Source of the DNA: Marinobacter sp. S6332
GTDB lineage: Bacteria; Pseudomonadota; Gammaproteobacteria; Pseudomonadales; Oleiphilaceae
Assembly (NCBI RefSeq): GCF_023016045.1
Contig: NZ_JALKAP010000015.1
Location: forward strand, 1 to 64,000
Direction: 5' to 3'
Length of the DNA: 64,000 bases
The notes below the pieces were generated by a model. The model did no database searches, had not been told where the DNA came from, and saw only the letters and a list, made by a program, of their open reading frames with translations. Both the position numbers and the translations under genes were made by a program. Shown here piece after piece: positions 8,416 through 17,378 of this stretch. How positions within the stretch are numbered: the stretch's first letter is position 1; every line of letters begins with the position of its first letter.

Positions 8416-8509
8416 CCAGCATAGTATCCGCATAAACAAACAATGGCGGGTGTGCTTTCGATGGACAGAGGACGGTCCTGAAGATGTTGAAATTGTTGAT
8501 TATCACTGA
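8416..8509 (+). pseudogene. higB: higB toxin, C-terminal remnant
   Basis: The frame reads QHSIRINKQWRVCFRW then DGPEDVEIVDYH and stops with TGA at 8507-8509. This is the well-conserved C-terminal third of HigB/RelE-type mRNA-cleaving toxins. The N-terminal two thirds are missing, and the IS21 terminus begins exactly where the match ends. The toxin should be inactive as most of its fold is gone. The stop overlaps the Shine-Dalgarno of the higA gene, which preserves the original operon layout. Confidence 0.8.
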
Positions 8510-8521
8510 GGAGGTCGCGCA

Positions 8522-8821
8522 ATGACTCGTAATGGTATGCGCCCCATTCATCCGGGGGAAATTCTTCGGGAAGAGTATTTGGAGCCGTTGGCAATGAGTG
8601 TGAACGCACTTTCCAAGGCGTTACATGTTCCGGCTACTCGAATGAATGAAATCGTTCGTGAGAACCGGGGTGTTAGCGCAGATACTGCTTTACGTCTGGC
8701 TCGATACTTCGGTACAAGTGAGCGTTTTTGGCTAAATTTGCACACAGAGTATGAGTTGCGCCAAGTACAGATAAGCAAGGCGGCTCAGGTTGAGAAAGAG
8801 ATTCGTCCTTACCCGGCCTGA
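8522..8821 (+). CDS. higA: HigA-family antitoxin (XRE-type HTH)
   Basis: The 99-residue protein begins with the family signature MRPIHPGEILREEYLEPL. It has an Xre-type helix-turn-helix across about residues 25-60 (ALSKALHVPATRMNEIV, then TALRLARYFGTS), and length and layout are normal for HigA. HigA binds its own promoter and neutralises HigB. GAGGAG at 8507-8512 provides the ribosome site. The matching toxin gene just upstream survives only as a 3' fragment, so this is an orphan antitoxin. Without the toxin its promoter is probably lost too, unless the IS remnant or the upstream gene supplies transcription. It could still neutralise related HigB toxins in the cell. Confidence 0.85.
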   Translation: MTRNGMRPIHPGEILREEYLEPLAMSVNALSKALHVPATRMNEIVRENRGVSADTALRLARYFGTSERFWLNLHTEYELRQVQISKAAQVEKEIRPYPA

Positions 8822-9348
8822 CTGCCTCAAATGCTCGATGTCGAAGTGAGGACGTGTTTCTATGGCGTGGCCTGTCTCAAGTTTTCGCGACGCTCTGTTT
8901 CAAAAGGTTCATTAGATCCGTTTTCGTCAAGTTGCCCACCAATTAGCTTTGGCTAACCGAGTGACAGGGTACGAAAATGGGTGGTGTCACTGCCTCTTGA
9001 TATCACACCTCCAGTAGCCCAAAAAGGTAAAATTCATGGCGACAAAACGACGGTAACTAACTGATTTATATAGGCGAAATAAGGCGTTTTTAACTAATAA
9101 TACACTTTAATAAAGCGCTATAAGTATCTGATAATAAGGGTTAGTTGTTCTAATTAATGCCAAGCCTGCAACTCCGCGTACGCCGGTCCGATTCCAACCC
9201 GCGCCTCCATTATTTTCCTTTTGATCAATCGCTTATCTTTTTTCGCCTGAGCCAGAGTATTGGTGACGACAAAATGGCGACATCGATTCACGTTTTCTCC
9301 AGTTCCCTTCATCCGAGTTGATGTCCGGAATTATTAGTCCACAACAAT
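8822..9348. other. Intergenic stretch at the probable island edge
   Basis: I see no gene in these 527 bases. The left half, up to about 9160, is AT-rich and featureless apart from a short GTGACA/TGTCAC inverted repeat near 8960-8990. Near 9171-9209 lies a tmRNA/tRNA 3'-end-like sequence, listed separately. To its right the sequence runs into the 3' end of the subtilase gene. Confidence 0.6.
9171..9209 (+). other. Degenerate tmRNA/tRNA 3' end, likely attachment site
   Basis: The sequence contains a T-arm-like unit (GCCGG, loop TCCGATT, CCAAC at 9182-9198) followed by CCGCGCCTCCA. The CGCCTCC would pair with a 5' GGGGGCG or GGAGGCG acceptor, as in many gammaproteobacterial tmRNAs. The T stem is imperfect and the terminal CCA is absent, and there is no 5' half, so this is not a working RNA gene. 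Tyrosine integrases commonly use the ssrA 3' end as target and leave such a partial copy at the far border of an island. I read it as the right att site of the accessory region, with moderate confidence. Confidence 0.45.
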
Positions 9349-11025
9349 TCAACCCCCAGAACAGGATCTAACGCCCACAACCTGCTCGCTGACAAGGAGG
9401 CTCAGTGTTCTCCCATAGCGGCAGCCAGTGCCGTCACGTTTGCAGATATCGAACAGATACTCGTTTTCTGTGAGATCAATGTTCGGGGCTAGGAATTTGG
9501 ATTCTTGGCTTGCAGCTATAATCGTAGCTTCGCTTGTGGGCTGATTTTTCGGGAGAGCAAAAACCGTATAGTGTTCATCGGTAGCAAGGGTGCCCAGGTT
9601 GCTGCTGTCTATTTCATAAAGCGTCTCTAGCTGCGATGGGTCTACCGAAGTGTTTAGGTATGCATTTCGGTGACATCTTGCGGTATCAGCCAGCGCCGGT
9701 TTGAAACTTGGTCGTATATCGGACAAGTCCTCATCAAATTTTGTGATCATCCTGTTTGCATCTGCAATACCCCCTGCGAACACGTTCGTGTCGTAATCCT
9801 GCGGATAGCGGCTGGCTTCCTTTACTCGAAGGGCTAGCCGTTCAAGGGGCAGGGCCGGCGCATATTGTTTCAGTAGCCCTGCAATGCCAGTAATGCTTGG
9901 CGCCGCAAACGAAGTTCCGAACCACAGACTAGCCTCACCCTCACCATTTAAAGTGCGAACTAGCTCACCCAGTGCCGCAATGTCGATCCCGGTGCCGCGA
10001 TTTGAAAAGTCAGAAGGTTTGCCTCTGCGATCCACAGAACCCACGGTGATAACGTTGTTGCAGTTTGCAGGCGAATAGCCGCTAACATCTATTCCATCAT
10101 TGCCAGCAGCGACAACAACGAGAATACCTTTTGATACCGCAAAATCTATAGCTTCTTGGAGATAAGTTGGGCACTCAGATGCGGATGACCCAAGAGAAGC
10201 ATTTATAATATCTACGGGTTTAGTGAGGGTAGGGGCGGCGTCAGTGGGTTGGCCTGCAAGCCAATAAATTCCTGTGGCGACATCGTTCAAGGCACCATAC
10301 CCGCAGCTCATCACGCGGGCGGCATAAAGTTCTGTATCCACAATTCCTGCAACGCCCTCAAAGTTGTTTGTGGTTGCCGCAATGATGCCTGCCACAGCTG
10401 TGCCGTGGTTATCTGTGCAGGATGGATTAATTTGAGAGGTATAGAAATCAGCACCAGGGCCATCAACGGTGGAGAAGTTATATCCTTTTGTATATTCCAA
10501 ATCACTAATTTGGTGGAATCCTGAATCAGCTACGCCTATGCGCAGCTTTCGCTTCTGAACAGATTTTTTGGCGGCAGCGAGGATGTCATGTACACCGGGG
10601 TACTCTTGTGTAGGTGCCTGCCAGGCCCATTGATCAGAGAAAGCAGGATCATTTGGTGTGCTGCTTATTGACTGTGATCTTACAGAGCTAGGAGCCAGAA
10701 CTATTGGGGCCTTGGGCATTCTGGGGTTTGAAACTGGATAATTCGGTTCGACGGCGATTACCCCGGGTTTTTGCTTTAGATAAGCCGCATACCCATCTGC
10801 ATCTTTTGTATTTACATATACGACTTCGGCGCGTCTAACCCCCCCGGAACTTTGTGCGGATAGTTCATCTGTTCGATAACTGACAACAAATGCCACCTCG
10901 TTTTTTTGTTGTTTGGCAGGAGTATGCGCGAGCTGGCGAGGTATTTCGCCAGCCTCAACGACCATGGAAAACATGAGTGAGATCACTAAACATAGTGTTC
11001 TATCAGATCGCATCGCAGAGAACAT
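9349..11025 (-). CDS. Secreted S8 family serine peptidase (subtilase)
   Basis: The 558-residue protein has an N-terminal signal-like helix (about residues 8-25) and an inhibitor I9-like propeptide that ends near EPNYPV. A subtilisin domain follows with the catalytic triad in order: Asp in GVADSGFH, His in NHGTAVAGIIA, Ser in GTSFAAPSITG. The oxyanion Asn is in the AAGND segment. The last 130 residues or so have no recognised fold and contain four Cys. The start overlaps the 3' end of the preceding lipoprotein gene by 23 bases, so translation is probably coupled. A second ATG four codons later is also possible. It is likely secreted to the periplasm or outside; its substrate is unknown. Confidence 0.9.
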   Translation of the reverse strand: MFSAMRSDRTLCLVISLMFSMVVEAGEIPRQLAHTPAKQQKNEVAFVVSYRTDELSAQSSGGVRRAEVVYVNTKDADGYAAYLKQKPGVIAVEPNYPVSNPRMPKAPIVLAPSSVRSQSISSTPNDPAFSDQWAWQAPTQEYPGVHDILAAAKKSVQKRKLRIGVADSGFHQISDLEYTKGYNFSTVDGPGADFYTSQINPSCTDNHGTAVAGIIAATTNNFEGVAGIVDTELYAARVMSCGYGALNDVATGIYWLAGQPTDAAPTLTKPVDIINASLGSSASECPTYLQEAIDFAVSKGILVVVAAGNDGIDVSGYSPANCNNVITVGSVDRRGKPSDFSNRGTGIDIAALGELVRTLNGEGEASLWFGTSFAAPSITGIAGLLKQYAPALPLERLALRVKEASRYPQDYDTNVFAGGIADANRMITKFDEDLSDIRPSFKPALADTARCHRNAYLNTSVDPSQLETLYEIDSSNLGTLATDEHYTVFALPKNQPTSEATIIAASQESKFLAPNIDLTENEYLFDICKRDGTGCRYGRTLSLLVSEQVVGVRSCSGG

Positions 11026-11947
11026 CCTGAGACAAGCTGGTTCGAAGAAGGCTAGTGATCATGTTGTAAGGTGGCTTTAGCTGAAATGTTTGTCCGTGCC
11101 AGTCGCCGTAAACAGGATGGCCGACAAAACGGGAAAAAAAACCTGCTTGTTCGGAGAATGATAAGGTGCCAGCCGTCAGCGTGGGAGCGAAAATCTCACT
11201 GAAGTGAGAAATACTCCTGAGTTTCTCAACCCCATAGGCTCCGTGATCTCTAGCAAGCACATCGATCTGTTGTATTAGCTGTTCCAGCTCAACGTCTGTT
11301 ACGCGTCCCTGTCTATAACCTGAATAGCTCGCTCCAAGTTCTGAAAGTGCAGAGTCGAGCGAGCTATAGGCAAGTGAAAGCTTGGGAACGAAGTCTTCCA
11401 TTAACCGGTTTTTCTCTGAATGTTTAATCACGCCGTTCAAATAGGCGGTATCGACGGCAAAGTGATACAGCGCCAAGTCCTGCTCAAGGCCTAGAAAGGA
11501 GGCGCTATCGTCGATAGTTTGTCGGGTACGTTTTTCCAAGGTTTCAGCTGAAGTGTTTCGTACGTGAACAGATATAGGCTCGCTGAATGTCGAGTTCTCA
11601 TTAGTGAACGTCAAAAATAGTTCAACAGTTTTCGGGGAGTCAATGCTTGGAGTGTGGACATAAACTCCCTCGTCGCCCGCTACGATGACAATGTTTAAAG
11701 AGGTACCGTTTTCATTCTCGAAGTCTTGAAAAGAGGATCCGTTGAGATCTACAGCAAGAAACACTTCCGACTCTTCGTCGATGGAAAGATAGCTGCTTTC
11801 GAGTGCTGGGCGCTCGGGGAATAGGGTATTTTCGGTTGCTCCAGGGGTAGCCGTTGCACTATCTCCGGAGCTGCCACCTCCGCAACCGGCTATGGGTAGA
11901 GTTAGAATGCCGAGCAACAAAACTAATGCTGGGTTTCCCAAATTCAT
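11003..11947 (-). CDS. Lipoprotein of unknown function, operon with subtilase
   Basis: The 314-residue product has a clear lipoprotein signal with lipobox PIAGC at about residues 18-22, then a Gly/Ser-rich linker, so it should be anchored to a membrane facing the periplasm. The mature part is mixed: a beta-rich region (about 45-130), then helices with many charged residues. I do not recognise a family. It lies between the diguanylate cyclase gene (21 bases upstream) and the subtilase gene (overlapping), all on one strand. It may assist or receive the peptidase, by position only. Confidence 0.7.
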   Translation of the reverse strand: MNLGNPALVLLLGILTLPIAGCGGGSSGDSATATPGATENTLFPERPALESSYLSIDEESEVFLAVDLNGSSFQDFENENGTSLNIVIVAGDEGVYVHTPSIDSPKTVELFLTFTNENSTFSEPISVHVRNTSAETLEKRTRQTIDDSASFLGLEQDLALYHFAVDTAYLNGVIKHSEKNRLMEDFVPKLSLAYSSLDSALSELGASYSGYRQGRVTDVELEQLIQQIDVLARDHGAYGVEKLRSISHFSEIFAPTLTAGTLSFSEQAGFFSRFVGHPVYGDWHGQTFQLKPPYNMITSLLRTSLSQDVLCDAI

Positions 11948-11968
11948 GTTTTGGCCTGACTGAATTCG

Positions 11969-13690
11969 TTAAGGCGCACAGCGTACCTGATTCCTGCCCG
12001 CCGCCTTGGCTTCGTATAGGGCGTTGTCGGCCCGGCTGAGAGCTTTTTCTAGAGACTCTGACGCGGCTATCATTTCCGCAATACCCGCACTGACCGTTAC
12101 CCGAACGGAGACACCATTTCCGGCCGCAGTAACATGTTGTTCAACACTCCCACGAATGCGCTCTGCGTAGTCTTGAGCCTCTGATTTGTCCGTACCGGGT
12201 AAAAGAATCATAAATTCTTCGCCGCCGAACCGTGAAATTAAATCCTGATCCCTACTGATCTTACGGAAAATTTCAGCTACCTCAATCAATACACGGTCAC
12301 CGGCTTGGTGGCCATAGGTGTCGTTGACTGTTTTGAAATTATCGATATCCACAGCGATGACAGAAGTCGGTTCGCCTTTTGAGGCTGCTTGTCTTGCCAT
12401 TTGCTCACCTTCAACCATAAAGTAGCGTCGATTAAACACAGCGGTAAGCGGGTCGGTAGCGGCTTGCCGTTTTAGTTCAGCCTGCTGGGACCGAATTTTT
12501 TCCAGCACCCTGATGCGGTACGAGATAATAAACGCGAGCATGAGAGCTTCAAGCACTATACCGAGTACAACTCCATGGCTATTAAAATAATTGGGTTCAG
12601 CGATTCCCTTGTAGTACATCATGGCAAGGCCATTGAATAGTACGAAGAATAAGTGACCGATAAGAAAGAATTTGATTAACGGGTTGCCTTTTAAAAGCAG
12701 TGAAACGCTGACTAAACTTGTCACTACCATCGTCAATGCCACAAGGCTGCTAATAACCTCAAGCATCGCGATGAGATCGATCAAGCCATAACAGAAGCCC
12801 GCAACAATCACGGCCAGCATGCCCTGTAAAAAGCGATGTTCCGTTGGATAAAAACGTCGGGTTTCAAAAATGGCCATCATGAACAAAAGCAAGAAAATCA
12901 GTATGGTAAATCCCGACAGATTAAGTATAAAAACGGAATCGCCATATGCGTTGAACACTCTGGAAATCAGCCCGTAGGAAAGGGAGATCCAGATGAGGCC
13001 TGAAACCAGATAAAGAGAATAAAGGATGTTTTCTTGCTTGCGAGAGGCTAGGAAAAGCAAGCAGTTATAGAACACCAGTGCCAATAGCATTCCTGCCAGC
13101 ACAGCGATGTCTAGCCCCCCTCTGCTGACAGCCTCGCGTGAATGTTTGAGATCGAAAACTTCCGCTGCAAAGTAATGATGGGAGTACAGTTGACTGTACA
13201 CATAGAAAACCGTTGTTTCTCCGACAGGCACCGAGAATGGATAGATGACCGTTCCCAAATGCATCAGTGGGTGATTGCTGGCGTCGTTAAGATCAACGTG
13301 TGTCTGGCCAATCAGCTTATCAGCACGCTCTTCAAAAACTTCTATTGAGCGAATCTGATACGCTTGAGGCAGGTGGAGGTAAAGCTGTTTTTCGTCGGTG
13401 CCTGAGTTGTGCAGGGCGATTCGATACCAGGTTGCCTGTAGGCCAGTGCCCACCGGGGCTATGTTTCCTGATGCTTCAAACGTTTGTTCACGAACCGCCT
13501 CGTAATCCAGCAGTCGCGCATCGCCGGTGAAATACCCAACCTGAAAATCAGTTAACTCAACTTCGGCGCCACCTACATCCACTACCGGAGCTGCTTGTAC
13601 AGGGCTGCTGGCCAACCAAATGATAATCAGAAAAAAAGAGAGCGAGAGCATCGGCGTTATGGCAATCCTTGGCACTCGTGACGACCCCAT
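11969..13690 (-). CDS. 7TMR-DISM sensor diguanylate cyclase
   Basis: The 573-residue protein has a signal helix, a periplasmic 7TMR-DISMED2-type beta domain (about 40-170) and seven membrane helices (about 180-385). A short coiled linker leads to a GGDEF domain (about 410-570). The active-site loop is GGEEF, which is competent in known cyclases, and RDQD just before it is an intact RxxD inhibitory site for product feedback. It should make cyclic di-GMP in response to a periplasmic ligand, probably a carbohydrate-like or small organic molecule, as proposed for this sensor family. It is the first gene of the operon with the lipoprotein and the subtilase, which suggests that the same signal controls surface or secreted activities. 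Confidence 0.92.
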   Translation of the reverse strand: MGSSRVPRIAITPMLSLSFFLIIIWLASSPVQAAPVVDVGGAEVELTDFQVGYFTGDARLLDYEAVREQTFEASGNIAPVGTGLQATWYRIALHNSGTDEKQLYLHLPQAYQIRSIEVFEERADKLIGQTHVDLNDASNHPLMHLGTVIYPFSVPVGETTVFYVYSQLYSHHYFAAEVFDLKHSREAVSRGGLDIAVLAGMLLALVFYNCLLFLASRKQENILYSLYLVSGLIWISLSYGLISRVFNAYGDSVFILNLSGFTILIFLLLFMMAIFETRRFYPTEHRFLQGMLAVIVAGFCYGLIDLIAMLEVISSLVALTMVVTSLVSVSLLLKGNPLIKFFLIGHLFFVLFNGLAMMYYKGIAEPNYFNSHGVVLGIVLEALMLAFIISYRIRVLEKIRSQQAELKRQAATDPLTAVFNRRYFMVEGEQMARQAASKGEPTSVIAVDIDNFKTVNDTYGHQAGDRVLIEVAEIFRKISRDQDLISRFGGEEFMILLPGTDKSEAQDYAERIRGSVEQHVTAAGNGVSVRVTVSAGIAEMIAASESLEKALSRADNALYEAKAAGRNQVRCAP

Positions 13691-13813
13691 GATCTCAATC
13701 CATTAAAATGATTTTGTTGGATAGTATAGTATCAGGACATACTCAAAACGCTGAAATTCGGAAAATAATGTAGTACTGGATACGGTGGGGTCAATGCGTA
13801 AAGCCTGAACTTA

Positions 13814-13845
13814 ACCGCGCCAAGCCTGATATGGTTTGGCGCGGT
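13814..13845 (-). terminator. Hairpin after tctA
   Basis: ACCGCGCCAA (13814-13823) and TTGGCGCGGT (13836-13845) form a perfect 10-base-pair stem with a 12-base loop, 30 bases after the stop of tctA. There is no long T run on either strand, so it may be a weak terminator or an mRNA-stabilising stem. Confidence 0.5.
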
Positions 13846-13875
13846 GTGGGATTGGTATTTCGGAGGAAGCGCGGC

Positions 13876-15381
13876 TTAATGGTTGAATGAAAGCTTGTTT
13901 TTCGTTCGGTTAGAGGCAATACCGTTAACCATGATCATCCCCCAGATTAGTGCAGCTGCGACCGCTAGTGTTATTGCGATGGGGCGATCGACAAATGCTG
14001 TTAGATCCCCGTTGGCCTTAATGATTGAGCGCATGAAGTTACTCTCAATGATCGGGCCGAGGATCACGGCCAGTATTAAAGGACCGACCGGGAAATCATT
14101 TTCTGCCATTACGTAACCAAGTAGTCCGAAGGCCAGCATAATCCAAACATCGAACATCGTGTTGTTCGCAGCGAAAGCGCCCACCATGCAGAATATGAGA
14201 ATTAGGGGAAAGAGCACTCCAGAGGGTATTGAGAGTATGTGTCTTGCCCCTTTGATGGCCAGGAATCCAAGGGGAAGCAAGAGCAAATTGGCGATAATAA
14301 AAACCAGCAGAATCGCGTTAACCAGCGGGGCTTCGCTAACAAAAACATCTGGCCCTGGTGTAATACCTTTCGTCATTAAAACGCCGATGATGATCGCGGT
14401 GATAGCGTCGCCGGGGATGCCGAATACCAGTGCAGGGATATACGCTCCGGATAGTGATGCGTTGTTGGCTGAGCTTGCAGAGATCAGCCCTTCCGGGTGG
14501 CCCGTGCCGAATTTCTCGGGCGAACGCGAAAACTTGCGGGCGATGGCATAGCTAATCCACGAGGCGATATCTGCACCTGCGCCAGGAAGTGCACCTATTA
14601 AGGTTCCCAGCACGCCGCCTCGTGCTACGCCGAACTTGTATTTCCAAAGTAGGGGGCCGACACCGGCGAAGGGCTTTTTGACCCGTGTTTGTATCTCTTG
14701 TTGCGGGTTATGACTTTCGGGCATGCGGCGAATGAGCTCTGAGATCGCGAACAAGCCGATCAGCACTGGCAAAATGGAGATGCCAGCAAGCAGGTCATAG
14801 CTACCCATGGTGAAGCGAGCTTGTCCAGAGACGCTGTCCATGCCAACCATTGAGATAGCCAAGCCGGCAAGCATAGAAATCACGCCTTTTAGCCGGTCCC
14901 CGCCTGAAACCAAAATAGCGCAGGACAACCCCAGTAGTGCAAGCCAAAAGTACTCATCGCTTGTAAACTTGATTGCAAAATCAGCAATAAGTGGTGCAAG
15001 CATTGCCAGGCACACTACGCCAATGATGCCGCCAAGCATTGAGCAAACAATATTAAGGCCAAGCGCGACACCAATCTTGCCTTGCTTGCCCATGAGGTAG
15101 GCTTCATCAGTGTAAACTGCAGATGCCGGTGTGCCGGGCATGCGCAGCAGGGCGCCGGGTAGATCGCCAGCGACGATAGCCATGGCTGTCGCTGAAACAA
15201 TTGCTGCAATTGCAGGTAGCGGTTCCATAAAAAAAGTGACCGGTACCAATAGCGCTGTTGCCATCGTAGCCGTAAGTCCCGGAATCGCACCCATAAATAA
15301 TCCGAAAACGGATGCCGAAAGAACGATAAGCATCACATCCCAGGTGAACACGAGCGCTGTCGCTGCCAGAAAACTATCCAT
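13876..15381 (-). CDS. tctA: Tripartite tricarboxylate transporter, large membrane subunit TctA
   Basis: The 501-residue protein is made almost entirely of hydrophobic helices (about 10-12) and has TctA features, including an N-terminal GAIPGLTATMATALLVP and an internal GALPGAGADIASWISYA. TctA is the main permease subunit of the TTT family. It imports carboxylates with an ion gradient, using ligand from the periplasmic TctC. It starts on the last base of the tctB stop (TAATG), so the two are translationally coupled. Length is normal. The carried substrate cannot be read from sequence. Confidence 0.93.
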   Translation of the reverse strand: MDSFLAATALVFTWDVMLIVLSASVFGLFMGAIPGLTATMATALLVPVTFFMEPLPAIAAIVSATAMAIVAGDLPGALLRMPGTPASAVYTDEAYLMGKQGKIGVALGLNIVCSMLGGIIGVVCLAMLAPLIADFAIKFTSDEYFWLALLGLSCAILVSGGDRLKGVISMLAGLAISMVGMDSVSGQARFTMGSYDLLAGISILPVLIGLFAISELIRRMPESHNPQQEIQTRVKKPFAGVGPLLWKYKFGVARGGVLGTLIGALPGAGADIASWISYAIARKFSRSPEKFGTGHPEGLISASSANNASLSGAYIPALVFGIPGDAITAIIIGVLMTKGITPGPDVFVSEAPLVNAILLVFIIANLLLLPLGFLAIKGARHILSIPSGVLFPLILIFCMVGAFAANNTMFDVWIMLAFGLLGYVMAENDFPVGPLILAVILGPIIESNFMRSIIKANGDLTAFVDRPIAITLAVAAALIWGMIMVNGIASNRTKNKLSFNH

Positions 15382-15851
15382 TAGTAGACCACCTTTTCCA
15401 GAATACCCAGTTCGAGCGGCACCTGAAGAAGGCGGCCGAAAACAACCCAGATGACAGCCGTTGAAGCTACTGCTGTACAGGCCGCTAGCGTCCAGTTTTG
15501 ACGATAAAAGCCATACAGTAGAAGGCTCAACAGAACAGTAGAGACAATAGGAAATCCAACAACCGGTACCAGCAATATGTACGCGACTATTGCTGCGATA
15601 ATTGCCAGCAAGGTCAGGTAGAAGCGTTTGATCGGGACGTCGTTAACCCAGACCATCAGGGGAGCGCTGCTGCGCAATCCCCTCAGAGTCAACAGTCCTC
15701 CAAACGCGATCAAAAGCCCTCCAATGACCATGGGGAAGGTTCCCGCCCCATAATCCTGCTGCGGTAGGTTTGCCAGCCCTCTGGAGTTGGTTATTACCAA
15801 CACCCCGAATGTTACTGTCACCAGCCCTGTGATTTTGTCATTACTGCGCAT
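15381..15851 (-). CDS. tctB: Tripartite tricarboxylate transporter, small membrane subunit TctB
   Basis: This 156-residue protein has four predicted membrane helices and the short poorly conserved layout of TctB (DUF1468). The two helix pairs flank a polar linker around residues 65-75. TctB works with TctA in the inner membrane. The gene lies 26 bases after tctC and overlaps tctA by one base, which completes the normal tctCBA order. Confidence 0.9.
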   Translation of the reverse strand: MRSNDKITGLVTVTFGVLVITNSRGLANLPQQDYGAGTFPMVIGGLLIAFGGLLTLRGLRSSAPLMVWVNDVPIKRFYLTLLAIIAAIVAYILLVPVVGFPIVSTVLLSLLLYGFYRQNWTLAACTAVASTAVIWVVFGRLLQVPLELGILEKVVY

Positions 15852-15877
15852 ATGGCTGCCCTCTGGGTGGTGCCGGC

Positions 15878-16846
15878 TTAGTTGGCCAGGCCAAGCTTAT
15901 CAATTGTTACGGCATTCTTTTCGTCTTGTTCCTTCATGTAGGCTTTGAACCCTTCAGCGTCAGCCCATACCGCGCCGAATCCACGTCCCTCCATAAACTC
16001 CTGAAATGATTCAGAGTTGAATACCTTCTTTGCAGCCACAGCAAGGCGTTTGGTGACATCTTCAGGCAAGTTTGCGGGGCCAACTAAGCCGCGCCATGAA
16101 CCTTGAGTCCACTCGTCGCCAGTCACCTCTTTGGCAGAGGGCACATCGGGAAATCTCTCCAGACGGTCGTTCGACAGCACGGCCAGTGTGCGAGTGCGGC
16201 CAGACCTATTCATAGACACGGTTTCCGGGAGTGAGTTGAAAACAATATCCACTCCGTTTGCTGCCAGCTCCTGCAGCCCTGGAGCAGCACCTTCGCTTGG
16301 AACCAGATTGATTGTCTGAGGGTCGATGCCTTGTTGGTCGATAAAACCGGCAAATGATAGGTGATATGCGGCACCTGGAGCTGAGCCTGAAACGGTGTAT
16401 GTGTTGGGATTGCTTCTTAGATCGCTCAGTGCGTCGCTTAGATCTTTCCAGGGCGACTCTGCGTTAACAGTAAATGTGGCGTAATCAACGTTTAGTAGTG
16501 AGATTGGTGTGAAGTCTGTGTACGAAATGTCTGCCGTGCCAATGTGCTTGTACGTTGCAATTTCAGCCGTGCCGAGCCCCAGAGTGTAACCGTCTGGTCT
16601 TGCCATTTTCATGGTCATGTGCCCAATCACGCCCGCTCCACCTGTTTTGTTTACAACGTTTACTGGTTGTCCAAGCTCTTCCTGTAGCCCCATTGCCAGT
16701 TGTCGACCAACAGCGTCTGATCCGCCTCCAGCAGACCAGGGAACAATCAGCGTAATCGGCTTTACGGGATACGGGGTGGCAGCGAACGCGGTGCTTGCTG
16801 CGAGAGTGAGTGCGGTGGCGTATAGAATTTTGGATAGCGTGCTCAT
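15878..16846 (-). CDS. tctC: Periplasmic solute-binding protein TctC
   Basis: From the ATG at 16846 the 322-residue product starts with a typical Sec signal (STLSKILYATALTLAAS, then AFA). It continues with the Bug/TctC fold: PYPVKPITLIVPWSAGG near the mature N-terminus and a later TGGAGVIGH loop that contacts a carboxylate in known members. GAGG about seven bases upstream supports this start over longer frames reaching 16939. It captures a carboxylate in the periplasm for TctAB. It is divergent from the SDR gene across a 530-base regulatory region, so the substrate may be one processed by the enzymes at 17.4-20.6 kb. Confidence 0.92.
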   Translation of the reverse strand: MSTLSKILYATALTLAASTAFAATPYPVKPITLIVPWSAGGGSDAVGRQLAMGLQEELGQPVNVVNKTGGAGVIGHMTMKMARPDGYTLGLGTAEIATYKHIGTADISYTDFTPISLLNVDYATFTVNAESPWKDLSDALSDLRSNPNTYTVSGSAPGAAYHLSFAGFIDQQGIDPQTINLVPSEGAAPGLQELAANGVDIVFNSLPETVSMNRSGRTRTLAVLSNDRLERFPDVPSAKEVTGDEWTQGSWRGLVGPANLPEDVTKRLAVAAKKVFNSESFQEFMEGRGFGAVWADAEGFKAYMKEQDEKNAVTIDKLGLAN

Positions 16847-17129
16847 TACAAACCTCATTATTTTTAGATGGTTTAACGATTGGCGGGGTGCGAGCACGAC
16901 AAAACGAGGTTGTGTGCTGCTGCGCCCATTTGAAGCCAATGGCAGACAGGAGCTCCCAGGAGTCCGTTTGCTTGAAGGAGTATCATTGGGGATAAAAAAA
17001 TTTGCAAGTATTTACAACAATTATTTCAATGCATGAATTATTGCGGCTTTATTTGGCTGTCTCAGCTCAAACTCCTCGGTTTGGGTGACTCTTTTTTTAG
17101 TCTCTCTGCCCGTTTGGTTTTCCTGATGA

Positions 17130-17154
17130 GTTCTATAAGCTGTTGTTATAGAAC
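17130..17154. promoter_or_regulatory. Inverted repeat, possible operator for tct/SDR genes
   Basis: GTTCTATAA (17130-17138) and TTATAGAAC (17146-17154) are exact inverted copies separated by seven bases. The site lies in the middle of the divergent control region. The spacing suits a dimeric regulator. The FadR-type regulator at 21.9 kb is the nearest candidate, but no direct link can be seen. Confidence 0.4.
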
Positions 17155-17266
17155 GATTACGTGTTTTTGTTTTCTTTCTCAACAATTCCTTTTTATTCGT
17201 TTTATGTCGTGATGAAGGGTTTTCGTTGATTGATTGCTGTAAGAATTTCAAGTTGTAAAAATTTGT

Positions 17267-17295
17267 TTGATTGCCTCCTAAGTCTCGGCTATATT
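17267..17295 (+). promoter_or_regulatory. Sigma-70-like promoter for the SDR operon
   Basis: TTGATT (17267-17272) and TATATT (17290-17295) are separated by 17 bases, close to consensus, and lie about 85 bases before the SDR start codon. No better pair was noticed nearer to the gene. Confidence 0.45.
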
Positions 17296-17378
17296 GTAAG
17301 TGTCTGGCAGTTGCGATGGGTCAATGCTAGCCCCGTTCGCATCACCTAAAGCTTATTCAAGAGACACAAGGAACTGAC

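Larger units (their letters stand above)
16847..17378. other. Divergent control region between tctC and the SDR gene
   Basis: No gene is evident in this 532-base region. The middle part is AT-rich with T tracts. It holds an inverted repeat at 17130-17154 and a promoter-like pair at 17267-17295, both listed separately. Confidence 0.6.
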
